Below are positions 41,237-49,446 of a stretch of DNA of 64,000 nucleotides, in pieces. This DNA comes from Candidatus Rokuibacteriota bacterium (GTDB lineage: Bacteria; Methylomirabilota; Methylomirabilia; Rokubacteriales; CSP1-6): assembly GCA_016866775.1 (NCBI GenBank), contig VGLJ01000005.1, positions 62,001 to 126,000 on the forward strand, read 5' to 3'. The notes beneath the pieces are model-generated. The model worked only from the letters and a program-made list of their open reading frames with translations, was not told where the DNA came from and did no database searches. A program made the translations under genes and the position numbers. The number at the start of each line of letters is the position of its first letter. The stretch's first letter is position 1.

Positions 41237-42022
41237 TCACTTGCCGGTCCACCGTGGCTTCCGCTTCTCGAGGAACGCCTTCGCGCCTTCCAGCCGGTCG
41301 TCGGTCGTGCGCAGCAGCGTCGAGAGATCGCCCTCGAGGCGCAGCCCGTCTTCCAGCGACATGCCGACGCCCTTGACGACGGCCTCCTTCGCGTAGCGCA
41401 GCGCGATCGGCGCCTTCTCGGCGATCGTCCGCGCGAGCTCCGTCGCGGCCTTGAGCGCCTCGCCGGCGGGGACCACGCGCTCGACGAGCCCGATGCGCAG
41501 CGCCTCGGCGGCGGGGATGCGGGCGCCGGTGAGGATCATCTCGAGCGCCTTGCCCTTGCCGATCAGCCGCGGCAGGCGCTGCGTGCCGCCGCCGCCCGGG
41601 ATGATCGCGAGGTTGATCTCGGTGAGGCCGAGCGTGGCGTTCTCGGCGGCGATGCGGAGGTCGCAGGCGAGCGCCAGCTCGAGGCCGCCGCCGAGCGCGA
41701 AGCCGTTGATCGCCGCGATGATCGGCTGCGCGCAGCGGTCCATCATCGCGCGGTACTCGATGCGCTTGCGCCGCTCGCGGAGCTGCGTGGGCGAGGCCGG
41801 CGCGACGAATTCCCGGATGTCCGCGCCCGCGCTGAACGCACGCTCGCCGGCGCCGGTCACGACGATGACCTTCACGTCGTCGTCGACGCTCAGCGCGGCG
41901 AACACGTCGTACATCTCGCGGCGCAGCGTGTCGTTCTGCGCGTTGTGCACGTCGGGCCGGTTGAGCGTGACCGTCGCGACCTGCTCCTCGACCTGGTAGA
42001 GGATCGTCTCGTAGGACTTCAT
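41237..42022 (-). CDS. Enoyl-CoA hydratase/isomerase (crotonase family)
   Basis: Crotonase of 261 residues. Oxyanion-hole segment AFSAGADIREF, then IAAINGFALGGGLELALACD with the first catalytic Glu, and GLTEINLAIIPGGGGTQRLP with the second, so both hydratase glutamates are kept. C-terminus ends FLEKRKPRWTGK. The ATG shares four bases with the stop of the CoA-transferase upstream. Last gene of a beta-oxidation-like operon that starts at 45492. Confidence 0.9.
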   Translation of the reverse strand: MKSYETILYQVEEQVATVTLNRPDVHNAQNDTLRREMYDVFAALSVDDDVKVIVVTGAGERAFSAGADIREFVAPASPTQLRERRKRIEYRAMMDRCAQPIIAAINGFALGGGLELALACDLRIAAENATLGLTEINLAIIPGGGGTQRLPRLIGKGKALEMILTGARIPAAEALRIGLVERVVPAGEALKAATELARTIAEKAPIALRYAKEAVVKGVGMSLEDGLRLEGDLSTLLRTTDDRLEGAKAFLEKRKPRWTGK

Positions 42023-43158
42023 CTCAGCACTCCCCGGTTGCGGAGGTCCGCGATGGCGGCGTCGTCGTAGCCGAGCTCGTGCAGGATCGCCTCGGTGTGC
42101 TCGCCGAGCGTGGGCGGACGTCCCGGATCCTTCGTCGGCGTGTCCGAGAGCACGATCGGAGTTCCGACCATGCGCAGCTTGCCGCGCTCGGGATGGTCGT
42201 ACTCGCGCACGAGGTCGTGATGGCGCACGGCCGGATCGTTCGCCATGAACTCCGTCAGCGTCTGCACGGGCGCGGCGGGGACGTCGTGCTGCGCGAGCAG
42301 CGCGAGCCAGTGCGCGCGCGACGCCGTGCGGAAGCGCGCTTCCAGCAGCGGCATCAGATCGGCGGCGTTGTCGTTGCGCAAGAGCCACGAGGCGAAGCGC
42401 GGGTCGTGCGCGAGGTCGTCGAGGCCGAGCGCCCTGCAGAGCCGCACCCAGATCGGCTGGTTGCCGCAGGCGAGGAAGAACCATTGCTCGTCTCCCGCCT
42501 GGTAGAGCCGGTACGCCGGGCTCGGGCGGAAGCCGGTCGGCTTTCCCGCGTACTCCACGGTGTTGCCCGACTGGAGCGACAAGGATCCATGGAGCAGCGA
42601 CGTCTCCACGCGCTGTCCGCGGCCGGTGCGCTCGCGCACGAAGAGCCCGGTGAGCATCGCCTGCGCGGCGAGCGACGCGGTGTAGTAGTCGGTCACCGCG
42701 ATCCGGAGATACTGCGGAGGCCCGCCGAAGCCCTGCAGCGCCATCATCCCCGACATCGCCTGCAGCAGCGGATCGAAGCCGGGCCGGTCGGCGTACGGGC
42801 CCGTCGAGCCGAACGCGGTCACCGAGCAGTAGACGAGCCTCGGGTTGATCGTCGCCAGCTTCTCGTAGCCGAGGCCGAGGCGGTCCGCGACACCGGCGCG
42901 CATGTTCTCGAGGAACACGTCGCCGTCGCGCACGAGCTGCTCGACGACCGTGATCCCTTCGGGAGATTTCAGGTTGAGCGCGATCGAGCGCTTGCCGCGG
43001 TTCCACGCGTAGAAGCCAGGCAGCTCGCGGAACGCTTCGCCCTCGAGCGGCTCGACCTTGACGACCGAGGCGCCGAGGTCGGCGAGCATCATCCCGGCGT
43101 ACGCGCCGGCGATGTACCCGGAGCAGTCGACGACGCGAATGCCTTCGAGCGGTGTCAC
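42019..43158 (-). CDS. Class III CoA-transferase (CaiB/BaiF family)
   Basis: CoA-transferase of 379 residues, GTG start at 43158. EGIRVVDCSGYIAGAYAGMM and ADLGASVVKVEPLEGE form the Rossmann start, NRGKRSIALNLKSPEG follows, and the probable active-site Asp is in YLRIAVTDYYTASLAAQAML. EHTEAILHELGYDDAAIADL closes the protein. It could activate the acid fed to the two dehydrogenases that precede it in the operon. Four-base overlaps on both sides. Confidence 0.86.
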   Translation of the reverse strand: MTPLEGIRVVDCSGYIAGAYAGMMLADLGASVVKVEPLEGEAFRELPGFYAWNRGKRSIALNLKSPEGITVVEQLVRDGDVFLENMRAGVADRLGLGYEKLATINPRLVYCSVTAFGSTGPYADRPGFDPLLQAMSGMMALQGFGGPPQYLRIAVTDYYTASLAAQAMLTGLFVRERTGRGQRVETSLLHGSLSLQSGNTVEYAGKPTGFRPSPAYRLYQAGDEQWFFLACGNQPIWVRLCRALGLDDLAHDPRFASWLLRNDNAADLMPLLEARFRTASRAHWLALLAQHDVPAAPVQTLTEFMANDPAVRHHDLVREYDHPERGKLRMVGTPIVLSDTPTKDPGRPPTLGEHTEAILHELGYDDAAIADLRNRGVLR

Positions 43159-44273
43159 GCGGTGACGCGCCTCGTGATCAGCTCGCGGTGGTAGTCCGCG
43201 TCGCCGTACTGCACCTCGAGCGCCTTCGCGCGCTTGAAGTAGAGATGGAGGTCGTACTCCCACGTGAAGCCGATGCCGCCATGCACCTGGATGGCTTCAC
43301 CGCAGACCTTGCGGCTGGCGTCGCCCGCATAGGCTTTCGCGACCGACGCCGCGAGGTCGGCGTCGTCCGCGCCCGCATCGAGCGCCCAGGCGGCGTAGTA
43401 GACGGCGGCGTGCGTGTTCTCGACCTCGAGCAGCATCTCGGCGCACTTGTGCCGGATCGCCTGGAACGAGCCGATCGGCTGTCCGAACTGCTCGCGCACC
43501 TTCGCGTACTCGACGGCCATGTCGAGGCAGCGCCGCCCGGCGCCGAGCATCTCCGCGGCCGCGCCGACGGCACCCATCCGAAGCATGGACTCCAGCACGC
43601 CCTGACCCTTGCCGAGCCCGCCGAGCACCGCGTCGAGGCCGACCGGCACACCGTCGAGCGTGAGGTTCACCCACCGCGTCGCGAGGTCCATGCCCGTGAC
43701 CGGCGTTTGCTTGATGCCGGGGGAGGCGGGGTCGACGAGGAACACCGTGGTGCCTTCGGCCCCGCGCGCGGGGACGAGGAGCACGTCGGCCAGGTGCGCC
43801 CATGCCACGAACGGCTTGGTGCCGGAGAGCTTCCATCCGGTGCCGGCGCTCGAAGCGCGCGTCGTGATCGCCTCCGGCGACCACGACAGCTCGCCGTCGA
43901 GCAGCGCGACGGCGCCCCGCGCACTGCCCGAGCTCACCGCCGGCAGCCAGCGGCCCTTCTGCGCGTCGGTGCCCACGCGGTTGATCGCCGTCGCGACGAG
44001 CATGGTCGGCAGGTACGGCCCCGGATAGCTCGCGCGGCCGAGCTCTTCCAGCAGCAGCGCCGTCTCGACCATGCCGAGGTCGCTCCCGCCGTGCGCCTCG
44101 GGCAGCGCGAGGCCGAGCCAGCCGAGCTGCGCCATCTCCTTCCACATCGCGTCGCTCGCGCCGCGCGCGTCTTCCCACAGCAGGCGCACGGCGGCGGGCT
44201 TGCAGCGCTCGTCGAGGAACGCGCGCGCGGAGCTCTTCAGGAGCTGCTGGTCGGACGTGAACGCGAAGTCCAT
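43155..44273 (-). CDS. Acyl-CoA dehydrogenase, small subunit type (PimD-like)
   Basis: FAD acyl-CoA dehydrogenase of 372 residues. MDFAFTSDQQLLKSSARAFL at the start, LALPEAHGGSDLGMVETALL, YAKVREQFGQPIGSFQAIRH and AIQVHGGIGFTWEYDLHLYF. It lacks an obvious catalytic Glu at the usual C-terminal site, typical of one partner of heteromeric enzymes such as pimeloyl-CoA or steroid side-chain dehydrogenases. The paired gene is directly upstream. Confidence 0.83.
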   Translation of the reverse strand: MDFAFTSDQQLLKSSARAFLDERCKPAAVRLLWEDARGASDAMWKEMAQLGWLGLALPEAHGGSDLGMVETALLLEELGRASYPGPYLPTMLVATAINRVGTDAQKGRWLPAVSSGSARGAVALLDGELSWSPEAITTRASSAGTGWKLSGTKPFVAWAHLADVLLVPARGAEGTTVFLVDPASPGIKQTPVTGMDLATRWVNLTLDGVPVGLDAVLGGLGKGQGVLESMLRMGAVGAAAEMLGAGRRCLDMAVEYAKVREQFGQPIGSFQAIRHKCAEMLLEVENTHAAVYYAAWALDAGADDADLAASVAKAYAGDASRKVCGEAIQVHGGIGFTWEYDLHLYFKRAKALEVQYGDADYHRELITRRVTA

Positions 44274-44277
44274 GGCG

Positions 44278-45492
44278 CTAGCCCTTCATCCGGTCGGCGC
44301 GCACTTCCTTCGGCAGGCCGAGCACGCGTTCCCCGATCACGTTCTTCTGGATCTCCGACGATCCGGAGTAGATGGTCCCCGCCCGCGACCACAGGTACGC
44401 GGTGGCGAACGTGCCCGGCTCGCCGGAGGACGTCGACATTTCCTCCACCACGTCGTCGGGCGAGCCCGGCATGAGCTGGCCCCACGGCCCGAGGATCTCG
44501 ACGCCGAGCTCGAAGAAGCGCTTCTCGAACTCCGTGTACGAGAGCTTGGTGATCGACGAGGCCGCGCTGATCGGCTCGCCTTTCGAGAGCGCCGAGAGCA
44601 CGCGCAATGCCGCGTAGCGCTGGACCTCGAGCTCGGTGAAGATCTTGCCGAGCTTCGCCCGCACCACCGGGTCGTCGATCAGCGCCTTGCCGTTGCGCTT
44701 GAGCTCCTTGACCATCCGCACCAGGTGGTGGAACGCCGTGAGATAGCGCGTCACGCGCCCGAGCGAGTTCGCGCCGCGCTCGTAGCCGAGCGTGGTCTGC
44801 GCGATCTCCCAGCCGCCGTTCAGCTTCCCGATCAGGTCGGATTTCTCGGCGCGCGCGCCGGTCATGAACACTTCGGAGAAGAGCGAGCTGCCGGTGATCT
44901 GCTTGAGCGGCCGCACGTCCACGCCGGGCTGCCGCATGTTGAAGAGGAAGCACGAGATGCCCTTGTGCTTCGGCACCTTCGAGTCGGTGCGCGCGAGGAG
45001 GATGCCCCAGTCGGCGATCGGGCCGCTCGACGTCCAGATCTTCTGGCCGCTGATGACGAAAAAGTCGTCGCCGGCGTCCTCGGCGCGTGTTTTCAGTCCG
45101 GCCAGATCGGACCCTGCATTTGGTTCTGAATACAGCTGGCACCAAATTTCTTCGGCCGTCAGCATTTTTTGCAGATATCTCTGCTTCTGCGCCTCGGTGC
45201 CGTGCACGATGATCGTCGGGCCGATGAAGCCGATGCCGAGCCCGTTGATCGGCGGCGGCGCCTCCGCGCGCGCCATCTCGTCCTGCACGATGGCCTGCTG
45301 CATCGGCGTCGCGCCGCGCCCGCCGTACTCCTTCGGCCACAGCATCCCGACGTAGCCGGCGTCGTACATGGTGCGATGCCACGCCTTGCGCTCGGCGAGC
45401 GTCTTCGGCTCCACCTTCGGCGTGTTCGCCTGGAACCAGCGGCGGGTGGCCTCGCGAAACGCGCGATCTTCGGGGGCGTAGTTCAGATCCAT
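44278..45492 (-). CDS. Acyl-CoA dehydrogenase, large subunit type (PimC-like)
   Basis: Acyl-CoA dehydrogenase of 404 residues: MDLNYAPEDRAFREATRRWF, GMLWPKEYGGRGATPMQQAI, the FAD loop CQLYSEPNAGSDLAGLKTRA, IWTSSGPIADWGILLARTDS and the C-terminal SRAGTIYSGSSEIQKNVIGE. Length and N-terminus recall PimC, large subunit of pimeloyl-CoA dehydrogenase, and the following gene recalls PimD. Together they would oxidise a dicarboxylyl- or bulky acyl-CoA; the exact substrate is inferred only. A short drop in G+C (45100-45180) within the gene is visible. Confidence 0.83.
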   Translation of the reverse strand: MDLNYAPEDRAFREATRRWFQANTPKVEPKTLAERKAWHRTMYDAGYVGMLWPKEYGGRGATPMQQAIVQDEMARAEAPPPINGLGIGFIGPTIIVHGTEAQKQRYLQKMLTAEEIWCQLYSEPNAGSDLAGLKTRAEDAGDDFFVISGQKIWTSSGPIADWGILLARTDSKVPKHKGISCFLFNMRQPGVDVRPLKQITGSSLFSEVFMTGARAEKSDLIGKLNGGWEIAQTTLGYERGANSLGRVTRYLTAFHHLVRMVKELKRNGKALIDDPVVRAKLGKIFTELEVQRYAALRVLSALSKGEPISAASSITKLSYTEFEKRFFELGVEILGPWGQLMPGSPDDVVEEMSTSSGEPGTFATAYLWSRAGTIYSGSSEIQKNVIGERVLGLPKEVRADRMKG

Positions 45493-45510
45493 GGGGAGAC
45501 CTCCAGACAG

Positions 45511-46332
45511 CTAAGCGGGCGCCGGGAGACGGTAGATCGCGGAGTGGAGCACGTGCGCGACGGGCTTGCCGTTCGCGAGGATCGCGATGTCGAGCTCGAC
45601 GAAATCGCGCCCCTTCTTGTCCCACAGCGATCGCACGCGGGCGCGCGCCGCGAGCGCGTCGCCGATCCGCGGGGCGCCGAGGTGGCGCACGACGCTGCCG
45701 ACGTGGATCCACGGCCCGATGAGGACGTTCGCGCGCAGGCACCGATTGCCGAGGTGCGTGTAGAAGGCCGGATGCACCGCGCCGCTGCCCGAAGGGCGAT
45801 AGAGCGGCAGCGCGTCGGACACGGAGGCGACGTACTCCTCGGCCACCGCGGCGTCGTAGCGGACGGCGAACGTGCCGAGCACGGGATGCGCGTCGAAATA
45901 CTCGCGAGTGCCCGGCGTGCGCTCGGCCGGTAGCGGCGCCTCGGCGTACATCGCCATGTTCAGCGGCGTCGGCGAGCCGGCCGGGATCGTCGCGTTCAGC
46001 ACGGCGCACTCGCCGGTGCTCGCGGTGGTCGCGCGCACGGTCGCGGTGATGCCGCCCTGCGGATCGCGCGCGGTGACCTCGCCGCTCACGTGCACGTCCT
46101 CGCCGTCGAGCACCGGCTTCACGAACTTCACGCTGGCCGTGCCGCGCTGGACCCACGCGTGCCCGAAGGCGACCGCGAGCGGCTGCGTCAGGTACGCGTA
46201 GACCGTGACGCCGGGCACGAGCCCGCCGGCGAAGCCGTAGCGGCGGGCCGTCGCGTCGTCGTGGATCTTGTTCTCGCTGTCCGACGACGTGTTGACCGCT
46301 TTGACGCGATAGTCCGGGAGCGCCTCCGGCAT
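45511..46332 (-). CDS. Hotdog-fold MaoC-like protein
   Basis: Protein of 273 residues with two hotdog-like halves. The first contains DDATARRYGFAGGLVPGVTV and VQRGTASVKFVKPVLDGEDV; the second has VHPAFYTHLGNRCLRANVLI and APRIGDALAARARVRSLWDK. It is probably an acyl-CoA hydratase or thioesterase. It precedes the acyl-CoA dehydrogenase operon by 18 nt and may provide its hydration step. TACACT lies 7 nt before the ATG, a leaderless arrangement. Confidence 0.72.
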   Translation of the reverse strand: MPEALPDYRVKAVNTSSDSENKIHDDATARRYGFAGGLVPGVTVYAYLTQPLAVAFGHAWVQRGTASVKFVKPVLDGEDVHVSGEVTARDPQGGITATVRATTASTGECAVLNATIPAGSPTPLNMAMYAEAPLPAERTPGTREYFDAHPVLGTFAVRYDAAVAEEYVASVSDALPLYRPSGSGAVHPAFYTHLGNRCLRANVLIGPWIHVGSVVRHLGAPRIGDALAARARVRSLWDKKGRDFVELDIAILANGKPVAHVLHSAIYRLPAPA

Positions 46333-46339
46333 GGGGCGG

Positions 46340-46345
46340 AGTGTA
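46340..46345 (-). promoter_or_regulatory. -10 box of the hotdog gene
   Basis: TACACT on the minus strand ends 7 nt before ATG 46332. Confidence 0.4.
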
Positions 46346-46369
46346 CCGCAGGCGCGTCCGCGCGCGCTC

Positions 46370-46721
46370 TCAGCCCCGCCCGCGGGCGAGGGTGCCCACG
46401 AGGCGCGCGAGCTCCCACGGATCGACCGGCTTGCGCACGTGGCCGTTGAAGCCGGCGGGCAGGGTGCGCGCGGCCGGGTGGACGTCGTCGAATCCCGTCA
46501 CGGCGACGACGGGGAGGGACGCGCCCCACTGCGTCGCGCGCAGCGCGGAGAGCAGCCAGTACCCGTCGTGCGACGCCATCATGATGTCGCAGACGACCAC
46601 GTCGGGAAGCACGCGGGAGAGGCTCGCCAGGCCCGCGTCCGCGGAGGCCGCTGTCGTCATCGATGACGAGGACCTGGGTGCCGACCAGGCTCTCGCGCGG
46701 AAGGGGATCGCGGCGGCCCAT
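46370..46721 (-). pseudogene. Response-regulator receiver domain with internal deletion and frameshift
   Basis: From ATG 46721 the frame reads GRRDPLPRESLVGTQVLVID and DDS, a receiver start, then becomes nonsense. A second frame, down to 46370, continues AASADAGLASLSRVLPDVVV with CDIMMASHDGYWLLSALRAT and FNGHVRKPVDPWELARLVGT, including the phosphoacceptor region and the conserved Lys. Between the acidic triad and the phosphoacceptor about 18 residues are missing compared with a normal receiver, so the gene has lost sequence and frame. It overlaps the next receiver stop by one base. Confidence 0.65.
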
Positions 46722-47119
46722 CAGCCCGAGGCGAGGAGCGCTGAGATCTCGCCGCAGAGCTCCCACGGATTGAGCGGCTCGCGCAAGTGGAGGTTGACGC
46801 CTTCGAGCACGACGTCGCCCGCGCCCTCGCGCAACACCACCACGATCGGCGCGTTGCCGCCGTCCTCGGGCTTGCGGCCGCGTTCCCGGCGCGGAAGCCC
46901 CGCGGCAGGACTGCCGGGGCCGACGGTGATGACGAGCACGTCGGGCTTCACCTGGTCCATCGCGGCGAGCGCTTCTTCCGGCGTGGCGAACGCCGTCACC
47001 AGCGAGCGGCAGTACCGCAGGAGGGAAACGAGCACCTCGCGGAACGAGGCATCGTCGTCGACCACAAGGACGTGGACGCTGGAGAGCGAATCGACGGCGA
47101 AGAATCCGCCCCGTGACAT
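46721..47119 (-). CDS. Degenerate (pseudo-)receiver protein
   Basis: 132 residues resembling a stand-alone receiver domain: SSVHVLVVDDDASFREVLVS carries the acidic pocket, but the phosphorylation site region reads KPDVLVITVGPGSPAAGLPR with no Asp at the expected place, and the conserved Lys-Pro is Arg-Glu-Pro in LHLREPLNPWEL. It therefore probably cannot be phosphorylated normally and may act as a constitutive or ligand-type receiver, or be decaying. It is coupled to the broken receiver gene just downstream. No histidine kinase is nearby. Confidence 0.65.
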   Translation of the reverse strand: MSRGGFFAVDSLSSVHVLVVDDDASFREVLVSLLRYCRSLVTAFATPEEALAAMDQVKPDVLVITVGPGSPAAGLPRRERGRKPEDGGNAPIVVVLREGAGDVVLEGVNLHLREPLNPWELCGEISALLASG

Positions 47120-47237
47120 GGCCGCCGGACACTATCGTCGAAAACCCCTCCGGGGGACAGAGGCATGTAGTTCTTCCGCCCCGATCGGGCGCTCTGGCCT
47201 CGACATCCGGCCAGTCCTCGGGCGCGCGGCTCGCAGC

Positions 47238-47243
47238 TATAAT
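47238..47243 (+). promoter_or_regulatory. TATAAT -10 box of the LemA gene
   Basis: Perfect TATAAT ending 7 nt before the GTG at 47251, predicting transcription from the start codon itself. No -35 match is seen. Confidence 0.5.
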
Positions 47244-47250
47244 CACGAGC

Positions 47251-47844
47251 GTGAGCCGCGGACTGATCGTCGGCATCGTGGTGCTGGTCCTCCTCATCGG
47301 CGTCGCCGTGTGGGGCATCGGCATCAACAACCAGCTCGTCGGCCTCGACCAGCAGGTGAACGCCGCCTGGGCACAGGTGCAGAACCAGTATCAGCGGCGC
47401 GCGGACCTCATTCCGAACCTCGTCGAGACCGTGAAAGGCTTTGCAGCACAGGAGCGCGGCGTCCTCGAGAGCGTGACGCAGGCGCGGGCGCGCGCGACGG
47501 GCGTGCAGCTCACGCCGGAAGCGTTGAACGATCCGCGGGCGATGGAGCGCTTCCAGGCCGCGCAGCGCGAGCTGTCCGGAGCGCTGAGCCGGCTGCTCGT
47601 CACCGTCGAGCGCTACCCCGAGCTGAAGTCGAATCAGAACTTCCTCGATCTGCAGAAGCAGCTCGAGGGCACCGAGAACCGCATCGCGGTCGAGCGTAAG
47701 CGTTTCAACGACGCCGTGGCGGCGTACAACACGCGGCTCCGGCTGTTCCCCGGCAGCATCGTCGCGCGCGTGGCGGGCTTCGCGCCGAAGTCGTTCTTCG
47801 AGGCCGCGCCCGACGCGGCGACGCCTCCGCGCGTGAAGTTCTAG
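47251..47844 (+). CDS. lemA: LemA family protein
   Basis: Membrane-anchored protein of 197 residues: one N-terminal helix (LIVGIVVLVLLIGVAVWGIG), then a helical domain with VNAAWAQVQNQYQRRADLIP and NLVETVKGFAAQE, the LemA signature, and ELKSNQNFLDLQKQLEGTEN in the third helix. Ends normally at PRVKF. LemA proteins are commonly encoded next to TPM-domain proteins, as here. Their role at the envelope is poorly understood. GTG start. Confidence 0.9.
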   Translation: MSRGLIVGIVVLVLLIGVAVWGIGINNQLVGLDQQVNAAWAQVQNQYQRRADLIPNLVETVKGFAAQERGVLESVTQARARATGVQLTPEALNDPRAMERFQAAQRELSGALSRLLVTVERYPELKSNQNFLDLQKQLEGTENRIAVERKRFNDAVAAYNTRLRLFPGSIVARVAGFAPKSFFEAAPDAATPPRVKF

Positions 47845-47908
47845 CCTGCTTCTCGGCACCCTGCTCGTCGTCCTCGGCCTCGTCGTCCCGCCGGCGCCGA
47901 CCGTTCGT

Positions 47909-48583
47909 GTGAACGACTACGCCGGCGCGCTGGCCGCCGGCGCGCGGGCACGGCTCGAGAACGTGCTGGCCGAGGGCGAGCGGGCGACCGGCGCGCAGGT
48001 CGTCATCGCGATCTTTCCGTCGCTCGAGGGTGAGAGCTTCGAGGACTTCTCGATCCGTCTGGCCGAGCGCTGGCGCGTCGGCCGCAAGGGGCTCGACGAC
48101 GGTGCCATCGTCGTCGTCTTCCTGAAGGAGCGGCGCGTGCGCATCGAGGTCGGCTACGGCCTCGAGGGCGCGATTCCGGACGTCGAAGCGTCGCGCATCA
48201 TCCGCGAGACCATCGCGCCGCGGTTCCGCGAGGGCCGCTACGACGCCGGCCTCGAGGCGTCGGCGCGCGCGCTCTACGCGCGTGTCGAGACGAAGGCGCC
48301 GGCCGAGCGGCGCGGCACCCGCAAGCGGGGCGGCAATTTCCCGTTCTGGGGCGTCGTCGGCTTCTTCGCGATCCTGGCCGTGATCGCGGTGATGCTCTAC
48401 CGCGAGGCGGCGGGAACGCGCGGCCTCGCGCGCGGCTACACCGCGGGCCGGCGCGGATGGGGCGTGCCGCCGATCGTCATCCTGCCGCCGTTCGGCGGAG
48501 GCTGGGGCCGCGGCGGAGGTGGTGGCGGCTTCAGCGCCGGCGGCGGAGACTTCGGCGGCGGCGGCGCGAGCGGAGAGTGGTGA
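47909..48583 (+). CDS. TPM-domain membrane protein (YgcG family)
   Basis: TPM-domain protein: NDYAGALAAGARARLENVLA, AQVVIAIFPSLEGESFEDFS, KGLDDGAIVVVFLKERRVRI and EVGYGLEGAIPDVEASRIIR, then one transmembrane helix (WGVVGFFAILAVIAVMLY) and a Gly-rich C-terminus (GGGGGGFSAGGGDFGGGGAS), the typical YgcG layout. GTG 47909 is the first standard start, but codons from CTG 47846 encode a good signal peptide (LLLGTLLVVLGLVVPPAP) in the same frame, so translation probably begins upstream at a non-standard codon. Follows lemA. Confidence 0.85.
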   Translation: MNDYAGALAAGARARLENVLAEGERATGAQVVIAIFPSLEGESFEDFSIRLAERWRVGRKGLDDGAIVVVFLKERRVRIEVGYGLEGAIPDVEASRIIRETIAPRFREGRYDAGLEASARALYARVETKAPAERRGTRKRGGNFPFWGVVGFFAILAVIAVMLYREAAGTRGLARGYTAGRRGWGVPPIVILPPFGGGWGRGGGGGGFSAGGGDFGGGGASGEW

Positions 48584-49038
48584 TGGCGCATCCGGCGTGG
48601 GTCCGCACGATATTCAGTGACGCCGATCTCGACGCGATCGCGGCCGCGGTTCGCCGCGCGGAGGCCACGACGACCGCGGAGCTGCGCGTCCATCTCGAGC
48701 AGCGCGTGCCGAAGGGCCGCGAGCCGCTCGGCCGCGCGCAGGAAGTGTTCCGGCGCCTGCGCATGCATCGCACCCGCCAGCGCAACGGCGTCCTGATCTA
48801 CCTGGCGCTCGACGACCGGAAGCTCGCGATCGTGGGCGACGCCGGCATTCACGCACGCGTGGGCGACGCGTACTGGACGTCGATGCGCGACCTGATGGTC
48901 TCGCACCTCCGCGCCCGGGCCGCGCGCGACGCGATCGTGCGGGCGGTCGAGGATCTGGGACGTGTGCTGGCCGAACATTTCCCCCGGCGGCCCGGTGACG
49001 ATCCCAACGAGCTCGCCGACGAAGTCAGCACGAGCTGA
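48583..49038 (+). CDS. Second TPM-domain protein
   Basis: Soluble TPM-domain protein of 151 residues without signal peptide or anchor: FSDADLDAIAAAVRRAEATT, AELRVHLEQRVPKGREPLGR, GVLIYLALDDRKLAIVGDAG and IHARVGDAYWTSMRDLMVSH. It overlaps the first TPM gene (TGATG). LemA with a long and a short TPM protein is a recurring three-gene arrangement. Function unknown. Confidence 0.82.
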   Translation: MAHPAWVRTIFSDADLDAIAAAVRRAEATTTAELRVHLEQRVPKGREPLGRAQEVFRRLRMHRTRQRNGVLIYLALDDRKLAIVGDAGIHARVGDAYWTSMRDLMVSHLRARAARDAIVRAVEDLGRVLAEHFPRRPGDDPNELADEVSTS

Positions 49039-49086
49039 CGCGCGCGGGTGTACCCTGAATTCGAGGGGCGCAGGAGGGATGCGAGC

Positions 49087-49413
49087 ATGAAGCCGACGAT
49101 CATTCTGGGTGTGGCGATCCTCAGCGCGACGCTTCCCGTGGTCGCGGCGGCGCAGTCGAAGCCGCCGGCGGGCAGTGGCGACCTCGAGCTGCAGCGCAAG
49201 CAAAAGCGCTCCGTCGTCCTTCCGAAGCAGACATCCGGGCAGGTGCGCACCGAGGCCGACCGCGCGGTGAGCGACTACGCAGCCGCGCGTCCCACGGGCC
49301 GGATCGTGCGTGAGACGTCGCCGGTGCGTCCGTCCGCGCGCCCGGATCTCGATTACGACGTGAGGACCGGCATCCAGTCCCAGCGCGTCGGCGACGCCCT
49401 CAAAGGTCGCTAA
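49087..49413 (+). CDS. Secreted hypothetical protein
   Basis: 108 residues, signal peptide MKPTIILGVAILSATLPVVA with likely cleavage after AAA before QSKPPAG. The mature part is highly basic and disordered-looking (LQRKQKRSVVLPKQ, YDVRTGIQSQRVGDALKGR). AGGAGG lies upstream of ATG 49087. No recognised family. It follows the LemA/TPM cluster by 48 nt and has its own possible -10 (TACCCT, 49051). Confidence 0.6.
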   Translation: MKPTIILGVAILSATLPVVAAAQSKPPAGSGDLELQRKQKRSVVLPKQTSGQVRTEADRAVSDYAAARPTGRIVRETSPVRPSARPDLDYDVRTGIQSQRVGDALKGR

Positions 49414-49446
49414 TCTGCTCCGAAGGGGGCAGACAGAGCCACAAAG

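Noticed and set aside
45100-45180. Short drop in G+C inside the PimC-like gene, suspected as a recombination patch.
   Set aside because: The protein sequence is continuous and conserved there; too short to support a transfer event.
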